DNA of 64,000 bases from Mesorhizobium sangaii (lineage in GTDB: Bacteria > Pseudomonadota > Alphaproteobacteria > Rhizobiales > Rhizobiaceae), in contig NZ_JACHEF010000003.1 of NCBI RefSeq assembly GCF_014207355.1, positions 409,763 to 473,762 on the forward strand, read 5' to 3'. This document shows, piece by piece, positions 7,859-15,537 of the stretch. The number at the start of each line of letters is the position of its first letter. Position 1 is the first letter of the stretch. Position numbers and translations under genes: made by a program. A model generated the notes under the pieces. The model saw only the letters and a list, made by a program, of their open reading frames with translations, did not search any database and was not told the DNA's origin.

Positions 7859-8770
7859 TCAGGGCAGCGGAACCGGCGAGTCGGACAGCGTTCGCAGATA
7901 GGCGATCACGTTCAGCCGGTCGGCTTCATTGGGCACGCCGCGGAATTCCATGTTGACGCCGGGCGTGGTCAGCGTCGGACCGGCGAGGAAAGTGTTGAGA
8001 TCCTCGTAGGTCCAAGACCCATCCCAGGCCAGCAGGGTCTTGGAGTAGCGGTCGAACTTCGTTGAGGCCTTGTCGCGTCCGACGACGTCCCACAGGTTCG
8101 GCCCTATGGTTGAATTGTCCTTTGGCCGTACGACATGGCAGGGGGCGCAGGTGGAGGCAAAGAACGTCGCGCCCTTTGCAGGGTCGCCGGCCGCCAGTTT
8201 GGCGGAAATCGGCTCCGGTTTCAGGATGACGACGCCATGGGCCTTGAGGTAGGCAGCGATGTCGGCATGGTCGTCGTGCCTAGCAAGGTGGTAAGGCGTG
8301 ATGATGCTCGGCCGCTGCGCGGGGTCACCCTGGATCCAGACGGCGTTGACGTCGGCGCCGGCCTCGACCAGCACCTTGACGCAGTCGAGACAGCCGTTGG
8401 CGACGGCGAGGGTCAGCATCGGCTCGCCCCGCGTCGTGCCATTGGCGTCGGCCCCATGCCCCAGCAGCAGCCGGATCATGTCGGCGGCGTTCTTCAGCAC
8501 GGCAACAGTCATCGGCAGGCCAAGCGCCGACTCCTTGTTGACATCGGCGCCGCGTTTGATCAGCAGTTCCGCGGCCTCCGCGTGGCCGCTGCGCACCGCC
8601 AGGAAGAGCGGTGTGGCGCCCTTCTCCTGCTCCTCAATATCGGCGCCGGCATCAAGCGCCGACGCGATTGCATTTAGATCGCCGCTCTTGGCCGCATCAT
8701 GAAGCGGACCGGCCTGGGTGGTTGAGAGCGCACCCAGACAAATGAGCAAGCTGCCGATCAGACCACGCAT
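7859..8770 (-). CDS. Exported ankyrin-repeat protein fused to a C-terminal class I cytochrome c
   Basis: A 303-residue periplasmic protein. The ATG at 8770 follows GGAGGG on the coding strand; a longer frame to 8818 lacks this support. Residues 1-20 are a signal peptide ending TTQA. Residues 22-185 contain about four ankyrin repeats (GATPLFLAVRSGHAEAAELL, LLLGHGADAN, VLVEAGADVN, ITPYHLARHDDHADIAAYL). Residues 190-303 are a cytochrome c domain with the haem site CAPCH at 208-212, IGPNLWDVVGR, and a candidate axial Met in NMEFRG. The fusion suggests an electron carrier docked to a protein partner by its repeats. No cognate oxidoreductase is nearby. Confidence 0.85.
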   Translation of the reverse strand: MRGLIGSLLICLGALSTTQAGPLHDAAKSGDLNAIASALDAGADIEEQEKGATPLFLAVRSGHAEAAELLIKRGADVNKESALGLPMTVAVLKNAADMIRLLLGHGADANGTTRGEPMLTLAVANGCLDCVKVLVEAGADVNAVWIQGDPAQRPSIITPYHLARHDDHADIAAYLKAHGVVILKPEPISAKLAAGDPAKGATFFASTCAPCHVVRPKDNSTIGPNLWDVVGRDKASTKFDRYSKTLLAWDGSWTYEDLNTFLAGPTLTTPGVNMEFRGVPNEADRLNVIAYLRTLSDSPVPLP

Positions 8771-8984
8771 TCGGCTGTCCCTCCGCCGATACGGATAGAA
8801 AACACTACACCCGATCAATTCTCACGACCAGCGGCGTCATTCAGCGTTAGCTAATATAGATGAGCCCGCGTCATCCAATCGAGGGATGGCGCGACTTACC
8901 CCGCTGCTCCACTTGATGGCAAGGCAAATGGCGGCAACCCGGTTTTGCTGCCCAAGGGGCCTGCTAGCTCTAGGGGGGCTAAAT

Positions 8985-9209
8985 ATGAGCAATACGACTC
9001 TCATTGCTATCGCTATCCTCGCGACCAGCATCGGCCATGCCGATGCCAAGGGCCGCAAGGTGCACCTGCCGGTTTGCACCGCGTCAAGCTCACTCGACGA
9101 AGTCCTGGGTGACAAATGTTTTCTCGTCAAAGGTTCGATGATCTATGGCGACGTCGCCGGTCTTTCCCAGATAGTCACCTGGGCTGGGGGTGGATCTGGC
9201 GGTCTGTGA
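8985..9209 (+). CDS. Small exported protein, function unknown
   Basis: A 74-residue orphan starting at the ATG at 8985, seven bases after GGGGGG. The N-terminus (MSNTTLIAIAILATSIGHADA) is a clear Sec signal peptide. The mature part of about 53 residues has two cysteines (PVCTASS and GDKCFLVKG) and ends in a glycine-rich tail. No family is recognised. A hairpin with a T-run at 9269-9318 could terminate it. Confidence 0.55.
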   Translation: MSNTTLIAIAILATSIGHADAKGRKVHLPVCTASSSLDEVLGDKCFLVKGSMIYGDVAGLSQIVTWAGGGSGGL

Positions 9210-9268
9210 GGTGTGCCCTTAGGTGCTATCAACACGGACAGGCTATAAAAAAAAAGGCCTGTGCCGCA

Positions 9269-9318
9269 ATGACCGGTGCGCTCACAACTAAGCACCCTCG
9301 CGCCGGCCATTTCTTTTT
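9269..9318 (+). terminator. Hairpin of the RTGRCCGGTGC family followed by T-run
   Basis: The arms ATGACCGGTGCG (9269-9280) and CGCGCCGGCCAT (9299-9310) pair with one mismatch and one G-U. They are followed by TTCTTTTT, so this copy can act as a terminator for the gene at 8985. Closely related arms with different loops recur at 10274-10318 and 13798-13842, which marks it as a member of a small repeat family. Confidence 0.55.
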
Positions 9319-9328
9319 GCATCCAGCG

Positions 9329-9520
9329 CTACAGTCGCGTGAATTCGGCAAGCCCTAAGCGTAGCCGCTGGCCTTCTGCATAGGCGAGAGCGAAAGATTC
9401 CAGTTCGAATGATCGGGTTAGTTCCTGGTCGTCTTCGACCACGCGGACGAACCATTCTCCGCAGGCTTCGACCACTTCAACGCAAGGGCAAACCTTGCCG
9501 TTCGACGTTACGCTATCCAT
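9329..9520 (-). CDS. Small hypothetical protein
   Basis: A 63-residue cytoplasmic orphan. The ATG at 9520 follows GGGAGG on the coding strand; the frame extends upstream but without a ribosome site. It contains KVCPCVEVVEACGEWFVRVV and LESFALAYAEGQRLRLGL, a pattern of short strands then a helix like many small rhizobial proteins of unknown function. The last residues run to 9329, close to the preceding hairpin, so the two genes converge. Confidence 0.5.
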   Translation of the reverse strand: MDSVTSNGKVCPCVEVVEACGEWFVRVVEDDQELTRSFELESFALAYAEGQRLRLGLAEFTRL

Positions 9521-9624
9521 CGCAGCCTCCCTAGAAAGCAATGGGGAACGTCCATTTTTATAAAGCTCGTCCGAGACGAATTTCAATATCAAATGTGGTT
9601 GCAATTAGCCAACCGGTGCGGCCA

Positions 9625-9672
9625 GCTCGGCGCCCTGTTTTTTACACTGAACAAACCAAAAGGGCGCCGAGC
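9625..9672. repeat. 12-bp perfect inverted repeat with 24-base spacer
   Basis: GCTCGGCGCCCT (9625-9636) and AGGGCGCCGAGC (9661-9672) are exact reverse complements. The spacer is AT-rich with a T-run. The position, between the start of the minus-strand gene at 9520 and the end of the next at 9775, would suit a terminator or operator. The T-run is inside the loop, so classic termination is unlikely. Confidence 0.4.
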
Positions 9673-9774
9673 CTTCACCGGCGGCGCTTTGAGGGAAGCG
9701 GCGCCGAGAAGTGAGCATAGCGCTCTCGCTAGAGTTGTCGGAATACAACCTTTAGGATGATGGCCGCTGCTGCC

Positions 9775-9861
9775 CTACATCCTGATCGAGACATACGACA
9801 ACAGGTAAATGATCGCGATGGTCGCCGTAGCGAGTACGACCCATACGCCCAAGCTGCTCAT
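9775..9861 (-). CDS. 28-residue single-helix membrane peptide
   Basis: A short frame with ATG at 9861, preceded closely by GAGGAAG. It encodes a peptide that is almost entirely a membrane helix (MSSLGVWVVLATATIAIIY, then LLSYVSIRM). It is too short for normal gene callers. A TATATTAG motif lies 90 bases upstream, as for other minus-strand genes of the patch. It could be a small membrane modulator or a chance frame; nothing further can be said. Confidence 0.35.
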   Translation of the reverse strand: MSSLGVWVVLATATIAIIYLLSYVSIRM

Positions 9862-10144
9862 GCTTCCTCACTTTCCGCCGGCGCACCGTTGGGCAGGATG
9901 TTGGGATGGAGGACGCCGGCCCAGGCGGAAAAGGCACTACAAGCACAAGCTAATATAATCGAGATGCAGACGCCTATGGTGTGATCGCGGAACCCTTGGC
10001 GTAAGCGCTCCCGTCGGTTTCGCTTTGCTCATCAATCCCGAGCACCTTCCTAAGCGCTTGATGACGGTGCATCGCATCGCCGTCCTGATAGCAGCCTGAT
10101 CCTCGAAGAACGCCCGCCGCTTGCCGCAGGCGCTGAGCAACCCC

Positions 10145-10318
10145 GACTGGAAGCCGACTTTCGGATAGCTCATTACGGCGTGGGTCTTTAGGGCCGGCAA
10201 GCCAAGGACTTCAGTCTCAATTGCGTGATTGCTAATGTAATATAGACTTATCACCAGCGGGGGCTTTCTCGCGATGGCCGGTGCTCGCTTACAACCCCTC
10301 GTCGTCTGCACCGGCCAT
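10145..10318 (+). repeat. Structured intergenic repeat A, copy 1
   Basis: About 130 bases starting GACTGGAAGCCGACTTTC recur with roughly 85% identity at 13666 onward. The unit ends in a hairpin with exact 11-base arms ATGGCCGGTGC (10274-10284) / GCACCGGCCAT (10308-10318) and a 23-base loop. In the second copy the arm sequences differ slightly but still pair (G-U replacing A-U), while the loops have diverged. This is the expected pattern for a conserved RNA or DNA structure. No protein-coding gene is supported across it. Confidence 0.7.
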
Positions 10319-10320
10319 TC

Positions 10321-10428
10321 CTTCGCGAGGCGACTAGCGGCCCAGCGGCCAAGGGCGGGGGGCTGGGGTTTGACCACCGGGCCTAACCGGCGCGGGGTTG
10401 GGGCTCGCCGGCTGGCGAATTATACGCC
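10321..10428 (+). repeat. Intergenic repeat B, copy 1 (108 bases)
   Basis: This is a GC-rich 108-base unit beginning CTTCGCGAGG and ending TTATACGCC. It recurs at 14197-14304 with exactly the same length and only about ten substitutions. In this copy it follows repeat A by two bases; in the other copy about 350 bases separate A and B. Function unknown; it could be an RNA element or a recombination footprint. Confidence 0.7.
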
Positions 10429-10511
10429 ATTCTCGCTTAGTCGACCATGTCTGACAGTGACTTCTTGCGTGTCGGAAGGCTCCGCCTTAGGTGGCGGGCT
10501 TTTTCTCTGGT

Positions 10512-10907
10512 TCACTTTGAGCCGGTGCTAAGTACAGTGTACGACGACGTTGTCACCGCCCCGGAACCGTTACCACGCGTGACGCGCACTGTAGCAGGCC
10601 GGCTCTTTGCAGGGGCAGGGGTTGCGGTCGAAGCGACTATCCCGATCACGTCTGTGGCGCTGGCGTAGAACAGCTCGCCATTCGGCGAGACGCCCCATCT
10701 CGTGATGTCATTCTCATCTCTGATCACCTGGCAACGTCCGACCGTTTTTTGACCAGCGTGCGGCACTCTCGATATCTGATCAGCCAGCGCCTCTTCGCAT
10801 TGCGACGTGGTCGAAAAGATCATGGGCCTTGCGGCCGCCGCTCGGCATAGCATCAAATCGGGACTGCACGACAACAGCACCATAATGGCAGACGTTACCG
10901 TATCCAT
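10512..10907 (-). CDS. Hypothetical secreted or lipoprotein-like protein
   Basis: A 131-residue frame with ATG at 10907 and GGAGG nine bases upstream. The N-terminus has a hydrophobic stretch followed by LLSC, which may be a lipobox. The middle (RDENDITRWGVSPNGELFYA) and the cysteine pair near residues 37 and 59 have the look of small exported rhizobial proteins. A TATATT motif lies close upstream. I recognise no family, and the threonine- and alanine-rich C-terminus may be degenerate. Confidence 0.45.
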   Translation of the reverse strand: MDTVTSAIMVLLSCSPDLMLCRAAAARPMIFSTTSQCEEALADQISRVPHAGQKTVGRCQVIRDENDITRWGVSPNGELFYASATDVIGIVASTATPAPAKSRPATVRVTRGNGSGAVTTSSYTVLSTGSK

Positions 10908-11079
10908 CGCCCTTCGCCTCCGCCACCCAATATAGCCTCAATGCTGAGACTGCGGAATGGTTCAAACGATCGAGCCCGCTGCCTTACGGTGGCAGGCCCA
11001 GATTTAGTTGCCTACCATCAGCATGCAGTGCTGTTCGATCGACACGGATCGATCCGCACCTCAACTCTGGATTCGTCGG

Positions 11080-12276
11080 TCAAGACAACGCATCTGCGCC
11101 GGCAGGGGCGCTTCGTAGCCCGCCAAGCAATTCCGTCGTCGGGACCGGCGTAGAAATCTTGGCCGGAACTACGATCGCAGAGCGGTTGAATATTCGATCG
11201 GAGATTGTTCTACCGAGGTTGATGAACGGCCGTTCAATATATTTCTCGGATAGGGCCGCCATCGCCAGCGATGGAAAGGCCAATGCTATCCCGGTGACCA
11301 AACCGAATTCGACGGCATAGTCTTTTAGAAGGGGCGGGTAATAATCGTCTCGAAATCCCCAAAGGAGTGTTAGAAAAAACACGTTCCACAGGTAGAACCC
11401 GAAGCTCACCTTGCCCAGAAATTGAGACACTGGGTTGTTCAGAAACGCTGTTATTTTCGCGGGTTTCACATACATCAGAAGGCAAAGGAAGAGATATCCG
11501 AACGCGGCTTGCAGCAGCATCCCAATGGGGCCGAACGGCAGAAACATGCGGATGAAAATGAAGCCGAGGAGGAGCGCAGGCCAACCGATGCGTTCAGCCA
11601 TGCGGCTGGACCCCGCCCCAATCTCTGTGGGAACCACCGCACCCAGCGCCAAACAAAGCAGGAACTGACTCAATGAGGCGTAGTTTAGCACCAGCCATGG
11701 CAACTCATGCGCGACAAGGCTGGCGACAAGGAACAGGACTGGGCCGATGTACCCATGGCGAGCAAGGGCCCAACCACCCAGGAATATCAGAGGGACAGCG
11801 GCCATTTCGACCTGGAGCGTCCAAGTCGGCCTGATGACGTCACTCCCAAGAAGAAGCAAGTTGTCCAAGACTGCGCGAGCATCGAAAGCGGGTGCAGACA
11901 AATCAAGAAACTTCAGAGCGCCCGTCGCCGCCGCGCATGCCAGCACGCAGACTATGACAGCAGGAAAAACGCGCAGGCCGCGCCGGACTGAAAAGGCGAT
12001 AAACGACCTGAACGCACCGAACCGCTCGGTATCGCTGGCGGCCGATTTGGTGAGAACGCATCCGCTAAGCAAGAAGAAGATTATGACGGCGCTCTCACCG
12101 TCCAGTGCCGTCAGCCAGAACTTACTCCATATCAAGTCCCGAGGAACAGACTGGACAGGCGTCGCAAGGAACTTTGTAAGGTCCCAATTGTAACCAACTA
12201 TGGCGTGGCAAATCAGAACGACAACAGCCGCGTAACCTCGCAGGCCATCCAAGGCAGAAATGCGTGGAGTTGCCAT
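11080..12276 (-). CDS. Membrane acyltransferase 3 family protein (OafA/YrhL-like)
   Basis: A 398-residue integral membrane O-acyltransferase with about ten hydrophobic segments. The N-terminus ISALDGLRGYAAVVVLICH carries the conserved RGxAAxxVxxxH pattern, including the catalytic His. FFLLSGCVL follows, the typical second motif. Members acetylate or succinylate polysaccharides, lipid A or O-antigen at the inner membrane. There is no glycosyltransferase nearby, so the substrate is unknown; in a rhizobium a surface polysaccharide is likely. The ATG at 12276 begins right at the family motif. Confidence 0.9.
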   Translation of the reverse strand: MATPRISALDGLRGYAAVVVLICHAIVGYNWDLTKFLATPVQSVPRDLIWSKFWLTALDGESAVIIFFLLSGCVLTKSAASDTERFGAFRSFIAFSVRRGLRVFPAVIVCVLACAAATGALKFLDLSAPAFDARAVLDNLLLLGSDVIRPTWTLQVEMAAVPLIFLGGWALARHGYIGPVLFLVASLVAHELPWLVLNYASLSQFLLCLALGAVVPTEIGAGSSRMAERIGWPALLLGFIFIRMFLPFGPIGMLLQAAFGYLFLCLLMYVKPAKITAFLNNPVSQFLGKVSFGFYLWNVFFLTLLWGFRDDYYPPLLKDYAVEFGLVTGIALAFPSLAMAALSEKYIERPFINLGRTISDRIFNRSAIVVPAKISTPVPTTELLGGLRSAPAGADALS

Positions 12277-12642
12277 ATTTGATAGACTTCCACAGACCTT
12301 AAGGCCGCTTCCGCCGTAGACGATAACTCACACCGCCAGTCTGTTTGGCAGTCGAAGCAATCCCCGTCGGCCCCGAGCGCCAACCATACCTACAATCGGA
12401 TACTTGAACAACCTGCCCGCGAGGGCGGAAGGGAGAACCCATGGGCCGCAACTTCGCGCTCCTGCCGAGCTCTCGGGTTTGCAGCTTAGCGTCGTTAAGG
12501 ATGTCGGGATTGGTCTGCTAAAAGAGTGGGCAAAATCCAAGGCCGGCTGGTGGTAGCTGACTTGGCTAGGTGCGAGATCACACGGCTTGACCTTCCATGT
12601 GCTGGAAGGTGTACGGCCGAAGGGTGACTTGGAGGTAGGCGC
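12277..12642. other. Intergenic region without a confident gene
   Basis: 366 bases between divergent genes. A 26-residue frame starting at the ATG at 12441 after GGGAG (MGRNFALLPSSR) is possible but unsupported. The region should hold promoters for the acyltransferase and for the cytochrome gene at 12643; no clear box is visible. Confidence 0.3.
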
Positions 12643-13239
12643 ATGAACATTGAAGTTGCGGCCTGCCCGCACTGGGGAGCGCACAACAAACGCATCGTCC
12701 TTGCGGTGGGGCTTGCACTGGCTTGTGTTTCAGGCCTGGCCGCTGCCAAGGTTGGCAGTGAAGCACTCATTGAGGCCCGCCAAGCGTCCATGAAACAAAT
12801 GGCAACGGCTGCAAAATCGCTTGCTGGGATGTTTAACGGCAAAGTCCCTTATGATGCTGCTGAGTTTCGAGACGCTGCCGAAACCCTACGAGATCGAACC
12901 GGGAGCCTCCTTGGCGAGTTTCCATTCGGATCGCTCGGTCCACTGTCCGGTGCCAAACCGGAAATCGACCAAGACCGACGAAGTTTTGAAGCACTGGCTC
13001 ACCACATCGCCACGCTCGCAACTGCACTGGCAAAGGAGGCTGCGAATGCGCCCCCGCAAATCAACGCCGAAATGCGGATGGGGCCTGGAACGATGATGAT
13101 GGACGGCGGAAGTCTGCTGGGGAAGCGCACCAACGCGGCTGAGCCCGACCCGGCGACGCTGCCCGCAGAACACTTGGTGCACATGATTTTGCAGGATTGC
13201 ACCAGTTGCCACTCCAGGTTCCGCCAAAAAATTCGATAA
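12643..13239 (+). CDS. Cytochrome c'-like periplasmic protein
   Basis: A 198-residue protein with an N-terminal signal anchor (VLAVGLALACVSGLAAA). A helical body (ALIEARQASMKQMATAAKSL and further helices) is followed by a C-terminal haem-binding site DCTSCHSRFR, with CTSCH at 186-190. This four-helix arrangement with haem at the extreme C-terminus is that of class II cytochromes (cytochrome c'), which bind NO or serve as electron carriers. GGAGG lies upstream of the ATG at 12643. It is the second of four c-type cytochrome genes in the patch. Confidence 0.82.
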   Translation: MNIEVAACPHWGAHNKRIVLAVGLALACVSGLAAAKVGSEALIEARQASMKQMATAAKSLAGMFNGKVPYDAAEFRDAAETLRDRTGSLLGEFPFGSLGPLSGAKPEIDQDRRSFEALAHHIATLATALAKEAANAPPQINAEMRMGPGTMMMDGGSLLGKRTNAAEPDPATLPAEHLVHMILQDCTSCHSRFRQKIR

Positions 13240-13566
13240 CGGTCGTCCACGAATCGCGCTGGTGGTGCGCTACTTTGCCCTGAAGAAGGCCGGCGCTTGC
13301 CGCTGCTCCCGCCGTCGCTGGTACATCCGCAGTCGACGACGGGTGCCGGACTTAAAAGCTTGCACCGGCCATTGCGGGGGAGGTCAGATCTCCCGCTCAA
13401 GTGAATCTACAACCACTTCAGACGTCGCTCAATTAAGGCTAAGTGCGGGTGGCCATCATCCTTTCAGGGGCCGGTCCCGTACCCATCGAATGAATAGCGC
13501 TTGCGGGCGTGACCTATACCAGGAATATAGTCTTCTCGTTGCGGCGACCCTTCAACGGAGATCGCC
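13240..13566. other. Intergenic region with a single repeat arm
   Basis: 327 bases without a supported gene. GCACCGGCCATT at 13361-13372 matches the right arm of the structured repeats at 10274 and 13798, but no good left arm is found at the expected distance. A TATACC/AATATA stretch near 13516-13530 may be the promoter of the following small frame. Confidence 0.3.
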
Positions 13567-13689
13567 ATGCCCAAGACCCTCGCAGACACCGCCGGCCGCG
13601 ACCGCCGGCCTGTGTTCTTCACTGTCGTTCCTGACTATGAGGGCATCCAGGCGCAGCGCAACCGGGATTGGAAGCCGACTTTCAGTTAG
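13567..13689 (+). CDS. 40-residue hypothetical protein
   Basis: A short frame with ATG at 13567, six bases after GGAG. The product begins MPKTLADTAGRDRRPVFF and ends DWKPTFS. Its final codons lie inside repeat A; in repeat copy 1 the same DWKPTF codons end in a stop, but the upstream part differs. That suggests the repeat once carried, or recombined with, the end of this gene. No function can be proposed. Confidence 0.4.
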   Translation: MPKTLADTAGRDRRPVFFTVVPDYEGIQAQRNRDWKPTFS

Positions 13690-13842
13690 CTCATTCCAAC
13701 GTGGGTCTTTAGGGCCAGCAAACGAGGGACTTCAGTCTTAATTGCGCGATCTCTAATGTAATGTAGATTTATCGGGCGGGGGCTTTTCCCGTCAAGGTGG
13801 CCGGTGCGGCTTAGCTTCCCCAAGCATCCCCTGCGCCGGCCA
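13666..13842 (+). repeat. Structured intergenic repeat A, copy 2
   Basis: Second copy of the element at 10145-10318. It shares the GATTGGAAGCCGACTTTC start, the GTGGGTCTTTAGGGCC block and the CTAATGTAATGTAGA block. Its terminal hairpin TGGCCGGTGC (13798-13807) / GCGCCGGCCA (13833-13842) encloses a different 25-base loop. The conserved arms and variable loop argue for a functional structure. Confidence 0.7.
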
Positions 13843-14262
13843 TTTGCGTCGATATCGGGAATTGTCAGATTGGATGCTGCACGCGTTAGCTTCGAGGCCA
13901 GGCAACGGGCAGACTCTGTTTCGCCGCCGCCAAGATTTGATCCTATCTGGGGAAGTGTGGCGGGGGCGGCGATAGCCGGCAGCGTGGTTGCTGTTTTCTA
14001 TTGGCTTGCAGGCAGCAATCACATGGTGGGTCCGATCGGCGTCGTCACCATTTCGGCGTTTGCGCTGCCGTATCTTTATCTCCGGAGAAAGGAGCGGAAG
14101 AACAGTGAGGCCTTTGATACCTATTACATCAGATTTTTAGAACTAGAGAGGGCAAGAGAGAAAAACTTGGCTGGGCCGGTAACAAGGTGCGGATTTCTTC
14201 GCGAGGCTACCGGCGGCCCAGCGGCCAAGGGTAGGGGGCCGGGGTTTGACCACCGGGCCTGA
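13804..14262 (+). CDS. Hypothetical membrane protein spanning a repeat insertion
   Basis: A 152-residue frame with two hydrophobic segments (GSVAGAAIAGSVVAVFYWLA and VGPIGVVTISAFALPYLYL), then a charged helix ending ELERAREKN. The first residues are read from repeat A's hairpin and the last 20 or so from repeat B, so the ends may not be genuine; the true start may be further in. The membrane core lies in the approximately 350 bases unique to this copy of the repeat pair. Function unknown. Confidence 0.45.
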   Translation: MRLSFPKHPLRRPFASISGIVRLDAARVSFEARQRADSVSPPPRFDPIWGSVAGAAIAGSVVAVFYWLAGSNHMVGPIGVVTISAFALPYLYLRRKERKNSEAFDTYYIRFLELERAREKNLAGPVTRCGFLREATGGPAAKGRGPGFDHRA

Positions 14263-14304
14263 CCGGCCCGGGGTTGGGGCTCGCCGGCTGGCAAATTATA
14301 CGCC
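14197..14304 (+). repeat. Intergenic repeat B, copy 2 (108 bases)
   Basis: Second copy of the 108-base unit at 10321-10428, ungapped and nearly identical, running from CTTCGCGAGG to TATACGCC. Here it overlaps the end of the frame at 13804 and is separated from repeat A by a unique segment. Confidence 0.7.
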
Positions 14305-14466
14305 GAATATGCATCGCTGCTAAAGGTGGCAAAACGGCGGTGTTCGGTTCTGTCGCCATCAAATCGGATGAACCCAGAGACCGAATGCCGGTGCAAGACT
14401 CTGGTTGATTTAGCGCGATAATTTCGGGCGCACAGGGTTTGGGTGCCAAGATGGCGGGAGGGTGCC

Positions 14467-14688
14467 ATGCGAGAATTGCCATTCGACATCGATGCAGATG
14501 CCGTGATTGCAGTCGGCCGGTATCTTGATGATCACGCGAAGACCACCGCAGTTTCGATATCTGAAGCGCTCCGTGTAGTCAGGCGTCGCGTCAACAAATC
14601 GAGCGTCGGCGATATGTGTCTGGAGGAGCTGATTGTAGAAAGCGCCGCAGCCAGAAAGCTTGCCATCCTATTGGACAACCACAATTAA
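14467..14688 (+). CDS. Hypothetical 73-residue protein
   Basis: The ATG at 14467 follows GGGAGGG by three bases. The product is soluble, starts MRELPFDIDADAVIAVGRYL and contains SISEALRVVRRRV, which could form a helix-turn-helix-like pair of helices. Similar short proteins are common orphans in rhizobial accessory regions. No domain is named with confidence. Confidence 0.5.
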   Translation: MRELPFDIDADAVIAVGRYLDDHAKTTAVSISEALRVVRRRVNKSSVGDMCLEELIVESAAARKLAILLDNHN

Positions 14689-14747
14689 GGGGCGCCGGCC
14701 TGCTCGTAGTCCTGGCTACACAGGCGGGCGCAGGCTATATTTTAGCG

Positions 14748-14909
14748 ATGTCAGATAAGCTGGTGACGAGCTACGTCGTGAGCGCTTTCGAGATGCCGCA
14801 TTGGTGGACCGTTCTAACAACCAAGGACAAGGAAAAAGCGTTCGCGCTGGCCAAGGAGATCGGCGACAAGGTGCAGGTTGAGGAGATCACGCCGAAGGCG
14901 AAGCGTTGA
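14748..14909 (+). CDS. Hypothetical 53-residue protein
   Basis: A small soluble protein starting at the ATG at 14748 (MSDKLVTSYVVSAFEMPHWW) and ending VQVEEITPKAKR. A TATATTTTAG promoter-like stretch lies a few bases upstream and no strong ribosome site is seen. A decayed copy of its C-terminus (DKVRIEEITPKVKNERR) is found at 16343-16399, which supports this being a once-duplicated coding gene. Confidence 0.5.
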   Translation: MSDKLVTSYVVSAFEMPHWWTVLTTKDKEKAFALAKEIGDKVQVEEITPKAKR

Positions 14910-15030
14910 GGCGGTTCATTTACGGAATCATCCGTGGCCTGATGTTAAGCCCTCATCTTTGCCATCGGTTCGCGTGATCCAAGCTTAACAATACGACGAG
15001 AAGGCGCAATAATCACATTTGGGCTTAGCC

Positions 15031-15492
15031 ATGTGCAGGTTGATCCTCGCTCTCGCCTTCGTGCTCACCTGTGGCGCCGTGTCCGCAGTAGAGCATTGGT
15101 TTGCTCATGACGGCGACACGCTTTGGCATGACAAAAAACGCGTTCAGTTGCTCGGTATCGATGCCCCCGAACTTTCGCAGCCGTGTTTTGATGCCGCTGA
15201 CAAAATCTGGCCCTGCGGCAGGTATGCGCGTGACCACATTCGCCATCTCATTGCCTCCGGGGATGTATCTTGCACCATCGAAGGCAAGGACCGCTATGAC
15301 AACGATGTCGGCGTCTGCTTCGTGGGAGGCATCGATCTCGCACGCGATCTGGTGAAACACGGATTGGCGGTCGCCGATAAACAATCGCCTCGATACCTTG
15401 CCGAAGAGCGCGAAGCCCGCATTGCCAAACGCAACTTGTGGGCAGGGCATTTTATCGATCCCGGCGAATATAGACGGGGTGGACGCCGATAG
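15031..15492 (+). CDS. Exported thermonuclease-like (SNase domain) protein
   Basis: A 153-residue protein with a signal peptide (MCRLILALAFVLTCGAVSA). The SNase-like fold shows HDGDTLWHDKKRVQLLGID followed by APE, then CGRYARDHIRHLI, the later YDNDVGVCFV and DLARDLVKHGLA. The Asp of GIDAPE and the early DGDTL are the calcium-site positions of the family. Such secreted nucleases degrade DNA or RNA, although many bacterial members are of untested activity. The ATG at 15031 is preferred to a TTG at 15019 because the signal peptide starts there. Confidence 0.83.
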   Translation: MCRLILALAFVLTCGAVSAVEHWFAHDGDTLWHDKKRVQLLGIDAPELSQPCFDAADKIWPCGRYARDHIRHLIASGDVSCTIEGKDRYDNDVGVCFVGGIDLARDLVKHGLAVADKQSPRYLAEEREARIAKRNLWAGHFIDPGEYRRGGRR

Positions 15493-15537
15493 GCTTGGTG
15501 CCAGCCTACATCGCTTCCGCCGGCGCAAAGATGCAAA

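Noticed and set aside
15025..15528. Minus-strand frame opposite the thermonuclease gene
   Set aside because: The plus strand encodes a signal peptide and an SNase fold; the opposite frame has neither.
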